64,000 nucleotides of DNA from Eonycteris spelaea (Eukaryota > Chordata > Mammalia > Chiroptera > Pteropodidae), in contig PUFA01000068.1 of NCBI GenBank assembly GCA_003508835.1, positions 7,006,001-7,070,000 of the forward strand, written 5' to 3'. The notes under the pieces are model-generated. The model saw nothing but the letters and a program-made list of their open reading frames with translations, had not been told where the DNA came from and did no database searches. Both the position numbers and the translations under genes were made by a program. Of the stretch, positions 46,101-58,325 are shown one piece after another (position 1 is the stretch's first letter; each line of letters begins with the position of its first letter).

Positions 46101-47510
46101 TTTCTATGTAATATGTAGAGATGCTATGTCTCCCTTTCTTAGTAGAGTGTCTTTATGTAGTAGGTATCTTGTGGAGGCAAGTGGCACAGTCTCCCTGGCC
46201 ACCTGAGCCAAGTGCTCTAGGTGTGCCCCTTGCGTGGGTTGTGTGTGCCCTCCTATTGTAGCTGAACCTTGGTTGCTGTTTGCACATCAGTGAGAGGGGT
46301 TGACCCTTAGGTTGATGGATTGGGAGGACTAGTCGTGACTACATGGGGGAGCTGACTACATATAGCTCAGGAGCTGAACCCATAGAGTAGACTTCACTTT
46401 AGTGGGGCTCTAGTGCCTGCCCAGTCTGCCCTTTGGGTGTGTTATCCAAAGAAGCAGTTTGGTGGTGCTCAGGTGTGTTCCAGCCCTGGTGCCATCTGGG
46501 AGTACCCTGTGCAGGGCAAGTTCAGCCACAGTCTGCCCTACCTGGGACCACTTGGCTTAAGACACAAAGTGATCTGCAGGTGGCCACCCTTCTCACTGGA
46601 CTCGGAAGTGCCTAGGAGTGGCCAAGCCACTGTCAGGTTTACAGCTGCTTAGAAAAAGGTAAGGGACACATGTAAGCCAGTTGCTGCTTATTTGAGGTTT
46701 GTGAACCTTTGAGAGAATTTAGGAAAGTCTGCAACAGAAGCCAAGACAGGCAATTTGTATGGAAAACCCAGTGGAATTGGCTTGGGTGGGCCTGCATGTT
46801 GGTTGGGGCAAGGCCTGAAGAAATCACCAGTGCAGGGCAACCAATGTTAGCCAGGTTGATGAAGACTCAGATAAGGTGGCTGCCTGCATCTGCACCCTGG
46901 ATTGGGGAGGAGTCAACAAAGGAACAGTAGCTTTTGTTAGAAATTCTGTCTGAGAAAAAGCTGCTCCTCCAGCCCTCACCCTGAAGCCAGATGATTTAGT
47001 TCCTCCCCATATGCCCCTGACATCTTTCAAGCTGCTGCCCCAGAGCTGGAGTTCAGAGCAAGCATGTCCATCAGCAAGTAAATCTATGCTCAGGCCCTTT
47101 AAGAGGAACACCTGGGACTCTCGCAGTCTTCTGTCTCTCTCAGCCGTAATCTTCGCTAGTTTTCACAGCCAGAAGTTTGAGGACTTTTTCTCAGAACTGA
47201 AACCCTGGGCTGAGGAGCCTACTTGAGGCTGAGACTCTTCAATCCTCAGGGGGGCCTCCATAGCTGAGATATCCCTCTCAGTTTTTGAATGCCACACATA
47301 GGTGTGGGACCAGCCCCTTCCATGTCTCTGCCCCTCCTACCAGCCTTGAGTAGCTTCTTCTGTATAACCATAGTTATAGGAACTTCTTTTTAGCTAGACT
47401 TCAGGTTGCTTCTCAATGATGGTTGTTCTATCATTTGGTTGTAATTTTGATGTGGTTGTGAGAGGAGGCAACCACAGGGTTTACCTACTCTGCATCTTGA
47501 CCAGAAATCT
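46100..47510 (-). promoter_or_regulatory. L1 5' UTR (ancestral promoter region)
   Basis: About 1.4 kb, clearly richer in G and C than flanking DNA, lies upstream (minus strand) of the ORF1 remnant. In live L1 copies this region drives sense transcription and, in some lineages, antisense transcription. Several plus-strand open frames of 60-79 codons (46,413-47,226) occur here because the sequence is stop-poor; none has a recognised domain. Confidence 0.65.
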
Positions 47511-47650
47511 TCTATATTCCATTATTAATAAACGCCAGTGATGTGTCAAGCATTGCTCTATTAGCTAGATACTTCCCATGTGCTATATTTTATTCTTTAA
47601 TAATAAGATATTATCATTCAAATTAGCATAGCACAATCATTGGAGGTCCT
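47511..47650 (-). mobile_element. probable MIR tail, antisense
   Basis: 'attattaataaacgccagtg', 'gtgtcaagcattgctctatt' and 'gtgctatattttattcttta' resemble the antisense MIR tail. It abuts the 5' end of the L1. Confidence 0.4.
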
Positions 47651-49120
47651 GTATTTTTTCTGTTACTCCACTTGTCCAGAGAAGTACTGAGTTGGCTCTT
47701 TATAAAAACTGGGGTTTGGTTTTATCTGTGAGAGGCACTGAAAAATATAGGTGATTGGGGATAAACACCAAGGCTCAAATGACATTTATTTTATTTTGTT
47801 CTGAGGCAGCAATACATATCAAAGATGTTCTTATAGTTCAGACTCTGGAATACTCTAACTTGGACACTTATAAAGGTCACCTCCATGAGTACAGGAAGCA
47901 GAGTAAGCAGATAATCCCCTTATAACTTTCCAGATCACATCTGTAAATCTATGAGATGATTATCATTGTGTCCAGAGATCTCAGTACCAGTTTCCTTAGA
48001 TCAACACCCCTGTGGGCCCTAGAACAGGAAAAAAGCCTTTCCTGCTTTGACAAAGGTGAGCTGACTCTACTTCAGGTGCAATTTTTCTACAGCTGAGTGC
48101 CATTGGTGGTCACCAGTGCTTGGCCAGCTGACAAAGCCCTCTTGATAGGAGCTGACAAGAGGGCCTCTATGTTCTGCATGTTGTTTACTAGATACCGCAT
48201 GCTTGAATGAGTGTTAAAGTGGGCTTGCAGTGGTAATGTTTTTCATCTTTTCCAGTTTCACCACCTCCTACTCAACTCCCTTGGCTGGGTACACACAGCA
48301 GGAAGACAGAGTGGCTTTTGCCTCAGACTTCCCTCACAGCAAAAGAAGGGGGAAGAAAAGAGCTCCCAGAGACACATAAACACCGAGGGTCCTGTTAATA
48401 GTTCTCCAGTAAAATGTCTGCTGCTGATGGGCTTAATTTTTTAGGATAAAGTTTAAACTGCCCTGAAAATTTCAGATTGCTAATGAGTATTTGGAAAAGG
48501 CAGCTATTCGGAGGAATGGAATCCTGAAGCCACTGTCTCATTAGTCTAAGATCATCTTTTTTTTTTTTTCATTTAATTATATTTCTCTGGATCCAGAATT
48601 GGTCATAAATCTCCACTAAGTTTCCTCTCCAAAAAATACACACTGAGCTTGCAAAGAGATGAATTAACACATTGCACATAATAAGCAATAACTCTCAGAT
48701 CTCCAAAGTTTTATATCAGTGATGATGTCACTTGAGCAAAACTACGTATATATTTTAATATAAGAAATTAAACAGATCACCGTTTGCCATTCTCAGCTTG
48801 AAATTAAGCATGACTCATCATTTGAGAAAAAATGTATTATTAATCACTACAGAGAACAAAAATAAATTTTTCTTCATATGGCATATAATATTTTCTGTAT
48901 TTTCAAAAATGTTTCTGATATGCCAGTTTTTACAATATATCCTTTAAATATATTTTCCTTTCTTCTTTCTACATTCTGATCCTAATTGTACCAGTTACTA
49001 ACTTGGCAACCTTAGACAGATTAATTTACTTATTTAAAGTTAAGCTCCCTAAAATTTTTAAATAGTATGTTACTTGAATGGAATGAGAAATGTGTAAGAC
49101 CACACAATTTTCTTTTAATT
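47651..49120. other. unique DNA; GC-richer block 47,990-48,440
   Basis: No repeat is recognised. The block at 47,990-48,440 is less AT-rich than its surroundings and has acceptor-like 'catcttttccag' ending at 48,258 with a 77-codon frame at 48,211-48,444. No protein family is recognised. Confidence 0.4.
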
Positions 49121-49124
49121 CAAC

Positions 49125-49320
49125 TGAATTTAATACACTTTTATTGAGCAGCTGTTTGCCAGACACTCTAAGTTATTTTCTTTCTTCTTCCCAATTATCA
49201 TATGAAGTAGATGTTACCCAGTCATGCAAAGGAGGTAATTGGAGCTCAGAGAGTTAAACAGTTTTCACAATCAGAATTTGAATCGAAGCCAGTGTGATTC
49301 CAAAGTTCCAGCTGCCTCCC
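49125..49320 (-). mobile_element. MIR SINE, antisense
   Basis: 'cttttattgagcagctgttt', 'gccagacactctaagttatt', 'ggagctcagagagttaaaca', 'aatttgaatcgaagccagtg' give clear antisense MIR order. Confidence 0.82.
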
Positions 49321-50865
49321 CAAGCATGACTCCTTATCTTTATAGATTATTTTATTATTCATTTCAACGTGGTCTTTCATTAGTAAAATATGTCTCCTCT
49401 TGCATTTCCTATTTTACAAAGTTAGTTTACCATGGAATTAATGTCATACACTAAATGTCAAATAAGAGCCTGGACAGTCAGAGGGAAGGATAGATGACGT
49501 TGGGAGATAAAATTGAAAAGATAGAAATAAAAATGTAAGATGAGCAGTTTATCTGCCAAGGAAATTCACACCTAGAATATAAGTTCTGGTTGGGAACATT
49601 TGTACAATATTGAAAAATATATGCTCCTATCATGTGCTTTCACTTCCTTTTTTCACTTCTCTAATAATTCTCCTTCCTCCCCACAAAATCCTTTCAATCT
49701 TGTACAATCCTGCCTTTGCTTCAGTAAACTGTTTTTTCCCCCTCAAGGGTTGTGTTTTCAGCCACCAAACAAGAAGACTCCATCAGCATCAGAGTCATCG
49801 TCACACTCAGAACATGGTTCTGTGGTAGGACTAGTAGTAAAAAGTTTTTAGATAAATTTCATGAGAAATCAGGTTCTATTGATCACAATAATGATAAACA
49901 TGATAATAGCACTATGTTCCACGTATTCTGTTAGTTTCCAGAAATATGAAGACAGATTTGGAGACAGAACCTGTCCTCTAGATACAAACATTTAAGCATA
50001 TAAAACAGTGAAAGATGATAAGGGCAAAACTAGAATTGCACCATAGAAATATAAGTAGGGAAGAAACTACCATGGAGAGGTCAGATCGGATTTACAAGTA
50101 ATGCAGTGATAGAAAAATTCTATAATGGAAACTAGGAGTTTACCCTGTAGAAAAACAGAAGTTTGGCAACGTAAGACAAGGAAACACTGAGTAAAGGCAG
50201 GGTGGTATGACAAGTCTCAACATGTTTCAGTCTGACACAGGAGATAAAAGTAGAAAAACATCAAATTATTGCTGCTATGAGACTTTATCTTAACCTTAAA
50301 TATCAAAGAAAACAACAAAATTTGACTTTGCATTTGATAAAATATGTGCTTTATATATTAAATATCAATAGACCTACCCATTATTCATTCAAGATTACCT
50401 ATTGGTTGACTAGTCTACCAAACACTCAGCTAATCACTGAAGATTCAATGATGAATAGAATAGACACATAATAGAAAGTTTTTCATCTAAAGGAAAAATA
50501 TACATCAAACAACATCGTCAACAACGAAATCATATAAATACATATGGCCCCTAATGTGATAAGTAGTTTGATAATATCTAATACAATGAATGGAATTCAT
50601 TCATTTGTAATTGAAATTGTTCTGACTGTTACTATTGTTATTATGGGCACAAAGCATGACACATAGGAATTAATAAACTAATGTTTTTGAATGAATTGGG
50701 TGAATTAACTTTTCATATTGATGAGTCTGAATATGTTTTCAGAATTAATATATATTATGAAAGATGCTATAAAGTATATTCAGAATTGAATAAAATACAG
50801 GGTCAGAGACTGTTGAAAGAGAAGGTATAGAAGAAATAGTCAAGTCTTTCAAGTGAGGTGCCCTT
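49321..50865. other. mostly unrecognised; L2-like tails
   Basis: A piece at 50,640-50,705 ('gcacaaagcatgacacatag', 'gaattaataaac') is L2-tail-like, and 50,375-50,470 recalls an antisense old LINE tail. The C-rich stretch 49,650-49,750 yields overlapping open frames of no known family. Confidence 0.35.
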
Positions 50866-51000
50866 AAATTCAAATCCCATTTATATTTCTTATTGTGTGG
50901 CCTTGGGGAGGGCCCTTAACTTCTTTGAGATTAATTTTCCCTGTAAAATATAGAAAATAAGTATTTTCATATGATGTTATTATAAGTATTAGCATAAACA
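50866..51000 (+). mobile_element. MIR SINE fragment
   Basis: 'ttattgtgtggccttgggga', 'gggcccttaacttctttgag', 'ccctgtaaaatatagaaaat' are sense MIR. Confidence 0.75.
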
Positions 51001-51012
51001 TTATATAAATCT

Positions 51013-51040
51013 TAATCAAAGAATCTAGATTCTTTGATTA
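51013..51040. repeat. 28-bp perfect palindrome
   Basis: TAATCAAAGAATCT (51,013-51,026) is followed at once by its exact reverse complement AGATTCTTTGATTA (51,027-51,040). Weaker complementarity ('attatata' left, 'tatataat' right) continues outside it. Confidence 0.95.
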
Positions 51041-52345
51041 TATAATCATTCCTTGCATAAGATACAATATACTAATGTAACAAAGTTGCATTATGAAAAA
51101 TAAATAAATTTAAAAGATTATGTCCTAGATTCTAATATACTTTTATTTCAAAACTTTCTAGAGAAAATTGAATTTGATGCGTTGTATTTCTAAAGTTTCT
51201 TTTAAATAACTTTGTTTCCATGAATACAATGCCATTTAAGTATATGTAAACACTATTTTAGAAAAATTGCAATAAATACCTTGGCAAGCTTTAATTATTG
51301 ACTGACCACATTGACATTTTCATTAATGAGTAACTGCCTAATGAGTTATTTCTATACCCAAATTTTTAAATGTGTTTCATCAACAATTTTTTAAATATAT
51401 TTTAGTATCCCTTAATAAAATTATTTTTATAGCCAGTAATTGAATAGTGAGGCTTAAATCGCAGTCACTACAGCCATTATTTCTTTTGAATGCTTATCTT
51501 TCCTGATAATCGAGGGTATTATTTCCCATAGACAGCCTCATGCTTCTAAGACATATTAGAAACTGTCTTTAACAATCATTTTCCATTACCAAGGGAGTTT
51601 GGGATAATGGAATGTGTAGTCACTTTCAATTTGTGTCAAATTTTTTTGATGCATTTGTACTACCAACATTTTATCAGCTTGTCACTAGAACAAATGAAGT
51701 TGCAAATTGCATTGACTTCTTTTCATGAAATCTTTGAAACTGTTTATTTTTAACATGACTTCTCTTCTTTTTATTTCTGTAGTGTAGCAGTTTTGATTTT
51801 CAACTTTCAGGGTCTTTGTCACTTAGTAAGTATGGCATTCGGACACAATTTCCTGGGGCCTTGAAGGTTTTCAGGGGAAGGATTCAGGTATATAGGGCAT
51901 GTTAAATCTGAATGCAGATTGAAGCAATAAGCATGGAGCAATTTGATGAACTTCTTGAAGGCAGGCGTGGAGAATTTCTGACACATCAGGAAAGCCATTA
52001 TGTTCCTGTTATGTTCAATAGCCCGGTTGGGCTGAAAGGTTACAGGTGATGTATGTTTTCATTATCTCCTATGGTCCTGATGCCTCAGAAGACTCCAGAT
52101 AGCTTATTCTGGCTACAGTTCTCTTCATTTGCACTATAGCAAGGTCTGTCAGATCAAGCCAATATATTTGTGAGGATCAGTTTGTTTCGAGAAATGTTGT
52201 TTCGTGATCTCTATAATATTCTTCTCTCTGAAAATCTGTAAGGAGTTACTACCTGGGAGTAACAGAAAGCTCTTCAAAAACATATTTTGATTTCCTAGAT
52301 TATCAGTTGTTACTGTGAAAGCAATGACAGAGACAAACCAGCAGT
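51041..52345. other. unique DNA; weak exon-like segment 51,783-52,045
   Basis: No repeats are recognised. A strong polypyrimidine tract and AG end at 51,782; a CAG/GT donor-like site is at 52,045. An ATG at 51,912 opens a frame that stays open across that donor. See the separate finding. Confidence 0.35.
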
Positions 52346-52578
52346 GACATTAGTAATCATTTATTGAACATATATACCAGGCTTGCTTTATATATACTAT
52401 TTCATGATATCTTCTTTGCTATATCCCAGCAAGCCAGGTATCATGATTTCTGTTTGTTTTCTTTAAATGGAAAAACCAAGGCAACACTAAGAGATTAACT
52501 AATGTGTACAAAGTAGATTCCTAGAAATGTTTGAGACAGTACACAAATTCAGGTCTGCCTCACTCCATGAAATTTCTA
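52346..52578 (-). mobile_element. MIR SINE, antisense
   Basis: 'aatcatttattgaacatata', 'taccaggcttgctttatata', 'aagagattaactaatgtgta', 'attcaggtctgcctcact' match antisense MIR. Confidence 0.75.
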
Positions 52579-54062
52579 ATAATTGGAAATCATCTTTAAC
52601 CCAACATGTAGAAACTCAGTCAATTTGAGGAGAAAATATATGCAAAGGACACCTATTATACAATATTTTTCTTAAAGAAAAACATGTATGTTTAAGTTGT
52701 ATGAGGAGCAATATGTACCAAGAGCTATTCATACCTATTTTTAAGGGAAGTAATTAAATCTATAAAAGAGTTCAAATATCTATAGAGAAGAGGTTAATTT
52801 ATCAGTGGAAACACAAATGTTGCAAGGTGTGGAACCATCCTTTAAGCAAAGTCTCAGATGAAACTTGAATGTACCTAGTGTTGTTGGAACAGTAAAAATG
52901 TCAAGAAAGATTGAAGCACTCCAATGTCTAATTCTGTCCGTGTAAGCACAGGAAAAATTAAAGATGCAGGCAGAGTCCCAGCAGTTCTCTTCCTCTGTTT
53001 CCATGGTTGGCAGCAGCACCTTGCAGGCTCTGAATATGGCTTGATTTAATATTTAGTTCCCATACCTCCCACCCGCATTAAAGGAAGAAAAGTGGGAGGA
53101 GCTAAGGAGAACTTTCACTTATTAATTTAATTTTAAAGAAAATTGAACTATGAAAATATAGTGAATTTATAAGAGACCTTTATTTTTAAAATAAAACGTG
53201 AAGACTGCTACCTGTCTTACCTCTCACTGGGAAATTATTATAAATGCTTTACACAGATGAAAGCAGTTGTGAAGATATGCAACTTGACTTTCTTGGTTGT
53301 GACTATCTGCTCTTATCTTGAAATTTTATTTAAAGATTTTTTTCAAAACAAAATTAAAATAAAATAAATCAACTGTATCTATTTTAATATCATTTCTTAT
53401 TTACTAACTATTCGTATGTGTGTATATGTGTATAATCATTCAGTAAATATCGCACACAGAGTAAAAGTGAGGCAAAGGAGACCCTAGTACCTGACATAGA
53501 TTATTTATATAAAAGCCCTCTCCAGACCTTAAATAGTGAAGTCAATTTTGCAAAAGCTTTCAATGCAAACATTATGGTATTTAATAAGTCGTTGGAATGT
53601 CCTTAAAACTAATCCAATAATAAATTTGGTTTTCTAAAAAAAGACAAATATTCCTTCACTTGAAATGACCTTGTGTCAAATGTATAAAAAGGTTGGTCTA
53701 ATACAATAGGACTTTATCCCATCCATTTGCTTTAGAATGCTGTGCATTTGTTTAGAATAAGAATTGCCTTTCATTACATAGTCTGTTATTTGCTTTGTTG
53801 AATCTTTTTTGGCCTTTAATACACTCTAGAAATAGGTATTCTTTAAAAATGCTGATAAGGGTGTTCTACTAAATATTATTCTTATAAATCTTTGAGAAGG
53901 CTCAGGAGTTAATTTAGCAAAGTAAGAATTTATGTAAGCAGACATAGAAGTCTGGGCAAATGAGGATCATCTGAGACATATCTGAGTCTACCGTCTCAGA
54001 GACTTGTGCTACATAATGCAGATTCATCTTTTATTTGAGTAATACAGCAATAAATACATGCT
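52579..54062. other. unique AT-rich DNA, nothing recognised
   Basis: The 79-codon minus-strand open frame at 52,780-53,019 has no recognised domain. A TG-rich stretch lies at 53,415-53,432. Confidence 0.4.
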
Positions 54063-54500
54063 TCTTTGAATTTTTAATACCTTTATTGATTATAATTGAC
54101 ATACAGTAAATTACATGTATTTAAAATATGTAGTTTGATAGTTTTGACATGTGTATACCCATGAAACCATCACTGCAATCAAGATCATGAACACATCTAT
54201 CACCCCCCAAAGTTTTCTGTTTTCCCTTTATCATCTCTTCTTCCCACCCTTTGTGCCCCTCCTCACAACACCTCATCTGCTTTGTCATAATTTTTTTTGC
54301 ATTTTCTATAATTTTATGTAAATGGAATTACATAGCATGTTGTCTGGCTTATTTCACTCAACATAATTATTTGAAGATTCATCTGTGTTATAGTGAATGC
54401 CAATAGTTATTATTCTTTTTAATTTCTGGAGTAGCTATTGCATTGCACAGATATCTCAGTTTGTTTATATGTTCTCCTGTTGGTGAGCATAGCTCCCTTG
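54063..54500 (-). mobile_element. old L1 (L1M-like) 3' fragment, antisense
   Basis: 'attgacatacagtaaattac', 'gttttgacatgtgtataccc', 'gaaaccatcactgcaatcaa', 'tgtctggcttatttcactca', 'gatatctcagtttgtttata' are the antisense 3' UTR and ORF2 end of an old L1. It is 5'-truncated. Confidence 0.85.
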
Positions 54501-55193
54501 AACTTTATTTACCTTTTATAACCTTTCATTTTATGTCCTGATATTAATAACTCCTTTGTAAAAGTATTTCAAAAACTAAGTTCTCTACTGTCTCAATCAT
54601 AGAGAAGAAAGCAGCAACAAGACTATTCAGAGATAGAATTAAGATAGTTATGACAATAAAAATAATATGTTGATGATATGCCAAGCATTAGATGAAGCTT
54701 GTTGTTTTATAAGCTGGATATAGTGTCACTAATAATGTGGGCTAATTTTTCCTCCTTGTTTTATTCTTCATTATTTTACAAAACAATACATGGGTCATGA
54801 AGATGTGACTAAAAACTAATATGACTGAATTTAGATAATTATTTAATAAATATGTTTAGAGGGACTACTATATGTCAGGCACAGGACTCGGAATAAGAAA
54901 TTCAAAAGTAACAAAAGACACATCTTTTTCTTGTATATCTAAAAGTATATCTATTGTAAAGTTTAAGCATATACACAAACTCTTCAAAAATCCCGGCTTT
55001 GGTGACGTGTTTATATGGTCATATATTTTGTAGAATTTGCACAAATTAAAATACTTTAAATGCATTTGATGAGAACCTATGTCCCTGTATACTTCAGCAT
55101 TCCTATTACACACTTTTCCCAAGAGGAGTGGCACTGAAGTTGCCAGGGGTATTTGAGAGCTAAGGGAAATTAGTGTTGTGGGGCAGGGGTGGC
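54501..55193. other. unique DNA, one old LINE-like tail
   Basis: 54,840-54,910 ('actactatatgtcaggcaca') recalls an antisense old repeat tail. An 88-codon minus-strand frame at 54,868-55,134 shows no domain. Confidence 0.35.
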
Positions 55194-55256
55194 AAGGGAG
55201 AGAGAGAGGAGGAGGGAGGGGAGGGTGAAAAGAGGAGGAGATAAAAGAAGAGAGGT
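55194..55256 (+). repeat. GA/GGA-rich purine tract
   Basis: A nearly pure purine stretch of GAGA, GGA and GGGAGGG units. Confidence 0.85.
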
Positions 55257-56020
55257 ATGGTTTGGATTTAGTGGAATAGATGTGTGTGGTTCATAGTCAC
55301 TTCTGTGTGTGTTCATTCGGGACTAGGTGCCTCAGATTAGAAATGATATCTAGAAATATACTGCCACTGTGCAGCTCACTGGGTTCCATGATTAAAAGGT
55401 ACATGTTCATAAACTGTAATGTCCATTGGTGCTAAACACTGGAAGCACGTGGATGGTAAAAAAAAAACTAGGTTGTAAATGGTTAGACCCAGAAGTTTTC
55501 TATAACTAAATATATAGATGCATGTCAGTTTTTAGTAAAACTATACTGTTATTTTTCTGAGTATGCAATATTTGTAATATGTCCAAATTTTAAAATGTCT
55601 AATTTGATGTGATTTATTTTCTTATTCTAAATAATCACCTGTATACTTAATTTTCTATTTTTAATTTTGAATTATTTTTATGAAATAGTCCTCGCCTAAT
55701 TTATGTATACTTGAGGCTCCACAAAACTGGGATCCATTGCTGTTTACATGTAACAGTTAAGTGGGAAAGACAGGCCAGTAAACCTACAATTAAGATAAAA
55801 GGTTATAAAAGCTAAATAAAAGAACCCAAGGAGTGCATAGAACAGGAATTTTAATTCTTACCTGGAAGAACAGAATACACTTCTTTGAGGAACTGGTGTT
55901 AAAGCTGAGATGTAGAAGAATAAGTATGAGTTGGCCAGGCAAAGTTATGTATGTCTGTGTGTGTCTGCGAATCTGTGGGTGAGGGGGTTAGGAGAGAAAG
56001 ACCGGAGGGTGAGGAGGCAG
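55257..56020. other. mostly unrecognised DNA
   Basis: 55,770-55,945 has weak likeness to the old LINE-associated repeat also suspected at 39,900-40,190. No gene recognised. Confidence 0.35.
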
Positions 56021-56042
56021 TGGTGGTGGTGGTGGTGGGGGT
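56021..56042 (+). repeat. (TGG)n repeat
   Basis: Six TGG units followed by GGG. Confidence 0.9.
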
Positions 56043-56414
56043 ACTTTACTTTTAGACACACAGAGTTGGCACAAGACCAGATTTGCATGCATTTTATTCT
56101 TGAGGGGGATAGTGAGAAAATGTCAAGACTTTAGGTGGAGAGATTAGACCTTATTTGTCTTCCAAAACCATTGCTTTCCTCCAGGGCAGATGTTCTTAAT
56201 TCTCTAGCAGCAATTTTTAAAGAACAGTTTTAGAATTCAGGGCACTTAGTGAAGGAAGGTTCCTCACAGTAGTGAGTGGTGCCTGGGATTCCATTCTAAA
56301 TACCAACATAATCTACAGGCCACACACATGGTTCTTCCTATATCCAGTCATTTCTCATTTAGTCAGTTTCCTACATTGAGAGTTAGAAATCAAAGGCTGA
56401 TAAGTACTTTTCCT

Positions 56415-56600
56415 ACTATTTTATTTGCTCTGTGAGCTTGACAAGTCATGTTAATTCTTTGAACTTCAGTTTCCTTAACCTTTACAATGGGGGTAAAAAT
56501 TCTTACTTTCTAGGGTATTTTGAGAACAAGAGTATCTAATAAAATAATCTGGGATAGAAGTGGCCAGCATAAAGTAGATGGTCAATAATTTCAACTGAAT
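56415..56600 (+). mobile_element. MIR SINE
   Basis: 'gtgagcttgacaagtcatgt', 'aacttcagtttccttaacct', 'tttacaatgggggtaaaaat', 'agtagatggtcaataatttc' give sense MIR order. Confidence 0.8.
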
Positions 56601-57249
56601 ATGCATTTATAATTTCTACGATAATAAGGTATTGCCTATGGCTCCTCTCTGATATTCTTGTTGAGGTGGTAATCTTTGGAGAATGGCTCTCAGAGGATTT
56701 TTCCCTCTAAATGTGGAATGTCTTTTTAACTATTAAAAAATTGAATAATGCTTGGGATTCCATTAAGAGTAATTTTGACAGGTCACTGAAAGCTTATTTT
56801 ATATCTCTTGTGAGAATACTTCAATATTTACTTAGTATTCAAAGATGTTCCGCCTCTTTTTTAAAAAATTTGGGACCATAACTTCTGTAAGATATTTTCA
56901 ACTATAGCATCATCCTGGATGCAGTTTTAAGAAATTAATTGTATATGAATATTTCATGTTACCCTGGTCTTCATATTGATTTATCATGGCCAAAAGTGAC
57001 TTCCTAGAATGCCCAATTTTGTTTTATTTTTAAAGGTACAATGGTAGGCAAAGTTTTGGAATACAGAGTCTTAGATGTAGTTTGGGATAAAATTCTTACT
57101 CCTAGGAATAGTCTTACTTTGAACATTACTGCTTCCGTAGTCACTTTCCTGGCCCTGAGGGCAAGTCTCTTTTTTAATATTATCTTATTTCCCTGTATCT
57201 TCTCATTGTTGTCTATTATTATGTCTTTGTTGTTAAATACATGTCTGTC

Positions 57250-57372
57250 TAATATATAAGCTTGGTGAATGCAGGAAGTGAATCTGACCTATTAAATATA
57301 TATTCCCCTTCACTTCTGGCAGTTCCTGGTATATAACAGATATCCAATAAATATTTAGTAAATGAAGGAGAA
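57250..57372 (+). mobile_element. L2 LINE 3' end fragment
   Basis: 'ataagcttggtgaatgcagg', 'gcagttcctggtatataaca', 'gatatccaataaatatttag', 'taaatgaa' follow an L2 3' end. Confidence 0.65.
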
Positions 57373-57919
57373 TGAGTGTATGAACAAACATTTAGTTAAG
57401 AATTAAGATTACAATCAGAAGGAATAGTCATAGGCTTTTAAAGAGTTCTTTTAGAAATAAAAATGTTCTTCAAATTCTAAAGTGGAGGAAACTTTGGGAG
57501 ATGCTTTAATTCAGGAAATTATGGAGAAATGAACTCAAAAGCAATATTAATTTTATAGGGCTGCCCTATCTTAAAAACAAAATGTACTATGTATAACTTG
57601 GTTTGTTCATAAAATTTTAGCATTTGATTTACTAAATTGAAAAACAGAGCTTATATAGATAAGTAAATATTTACAAATTTAATTTACTTTGAAGTATTTA
57701 TCATCTTTGATACACATTTAGTCTTAAGCTGCTGACCTTTAAAAAAAAGCAACACCCTTATCATTTGTTGAATAATGACATGCAAGAGAAAATTGAGATT
57801 AGAAAAAAAAATCATCTAATGGTACAGTAAAAAAAGATGGTTTTATTAGTATGGCTGGCCTGGAATCCTGTAGTGACAGATACAAAAAGGGTAAAGAGGA
57901 ACAAAGGAGGCAAATTTAC

Positions 57920-58072
57920 GTTTTTGAGCATTTATCAAGAGCCAGTCCCTAAGCTGGGTACTTTTCATGGATTATTTCATTTAATTTCCATAACAAGAAT
58001 TTGAGGTTGATAGATTATTCTCATTTTTTTTCAAATGAAATACTAAGGCACTGAGAGAGCAACTAATGTTTA
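57920..58072 (-). mobile_element. MIR SINE fragment, antisense
   Basis: 'gggtacttttcatggattat', 'ttcatttaatttccataaca', 'aaggcactgagagagcaact' match antisense MIR. Confidence 0.72.
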
Positions 58073-58228
58073 AAAATAATTCTTACATAGGAAAGGGGGA
58101 GTGTAATTATAACTCAATCCAGTGCCCATGCCGATCACCTCATCATAGCTCAGACAACAAAGAAAGCTCTTGTTTTTAAAACAAAAGCTCAGCAACAGCT
58201 CTATCCTCGAGTATTTTCCATATATATG

Positions 58229-58229
<1 letters not shown>

Positions 58230-58274
<45 letters not shown>
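58230..58274. repeat. (CA)n microsatellite
   Basis: About 22 uninterrupted CA units; it causes the Cys-Val repeat in a spurious minus-strand frame. Confidence 0.97.
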
Positions 58275-58275
<1 letters not shown>

Positions 58276-58325
58276 CTAAGGTCTTCAAAGGTAAAAAGCA
58301 TCTTATCTCATTCTTTCATGATTTG

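Larger units (their letters stand above)
44251..47510 (-). mobile_element. L1, minus strand, full ends but internal deletion
   Basis: Read on the minus strand, this L1 begins at its true 5' end near 47,510 ('agatttctggtcaagatgca'). It has a long 5' UTR (to about 46,100), an ORF1 remnant (about 46,100-45,150), the start of ORF2 (endonuclease, about 45,130-44,924), then jumps to the ORF2 C-terminus and 3' UTR (44,923-44,279) and ends in an A-rich tail (T-rich on plus, 44,251-44,278). Most of ORF2, including the reverse transcriptase, is missing. Candidate target-site copies match at 10 of 12 bases (44,238-44,249 and 47,512-47,523). It cannot encode an active ORF2 protein. Confidence 0.85.

Noticed and set aside
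46433..47226. Cluster of 60-95-codon frames on both strands
   Set aside because: All lie in a GC-richer, stop-poor L1 5' UTR and share no recognised domain; overlapping frames on both strands argue against coding.
58070..58288. Minus-strand frame with a Cys-Val repeat N-terminus
   Set aside because: It comes from translating a (CA)n microsatellite.
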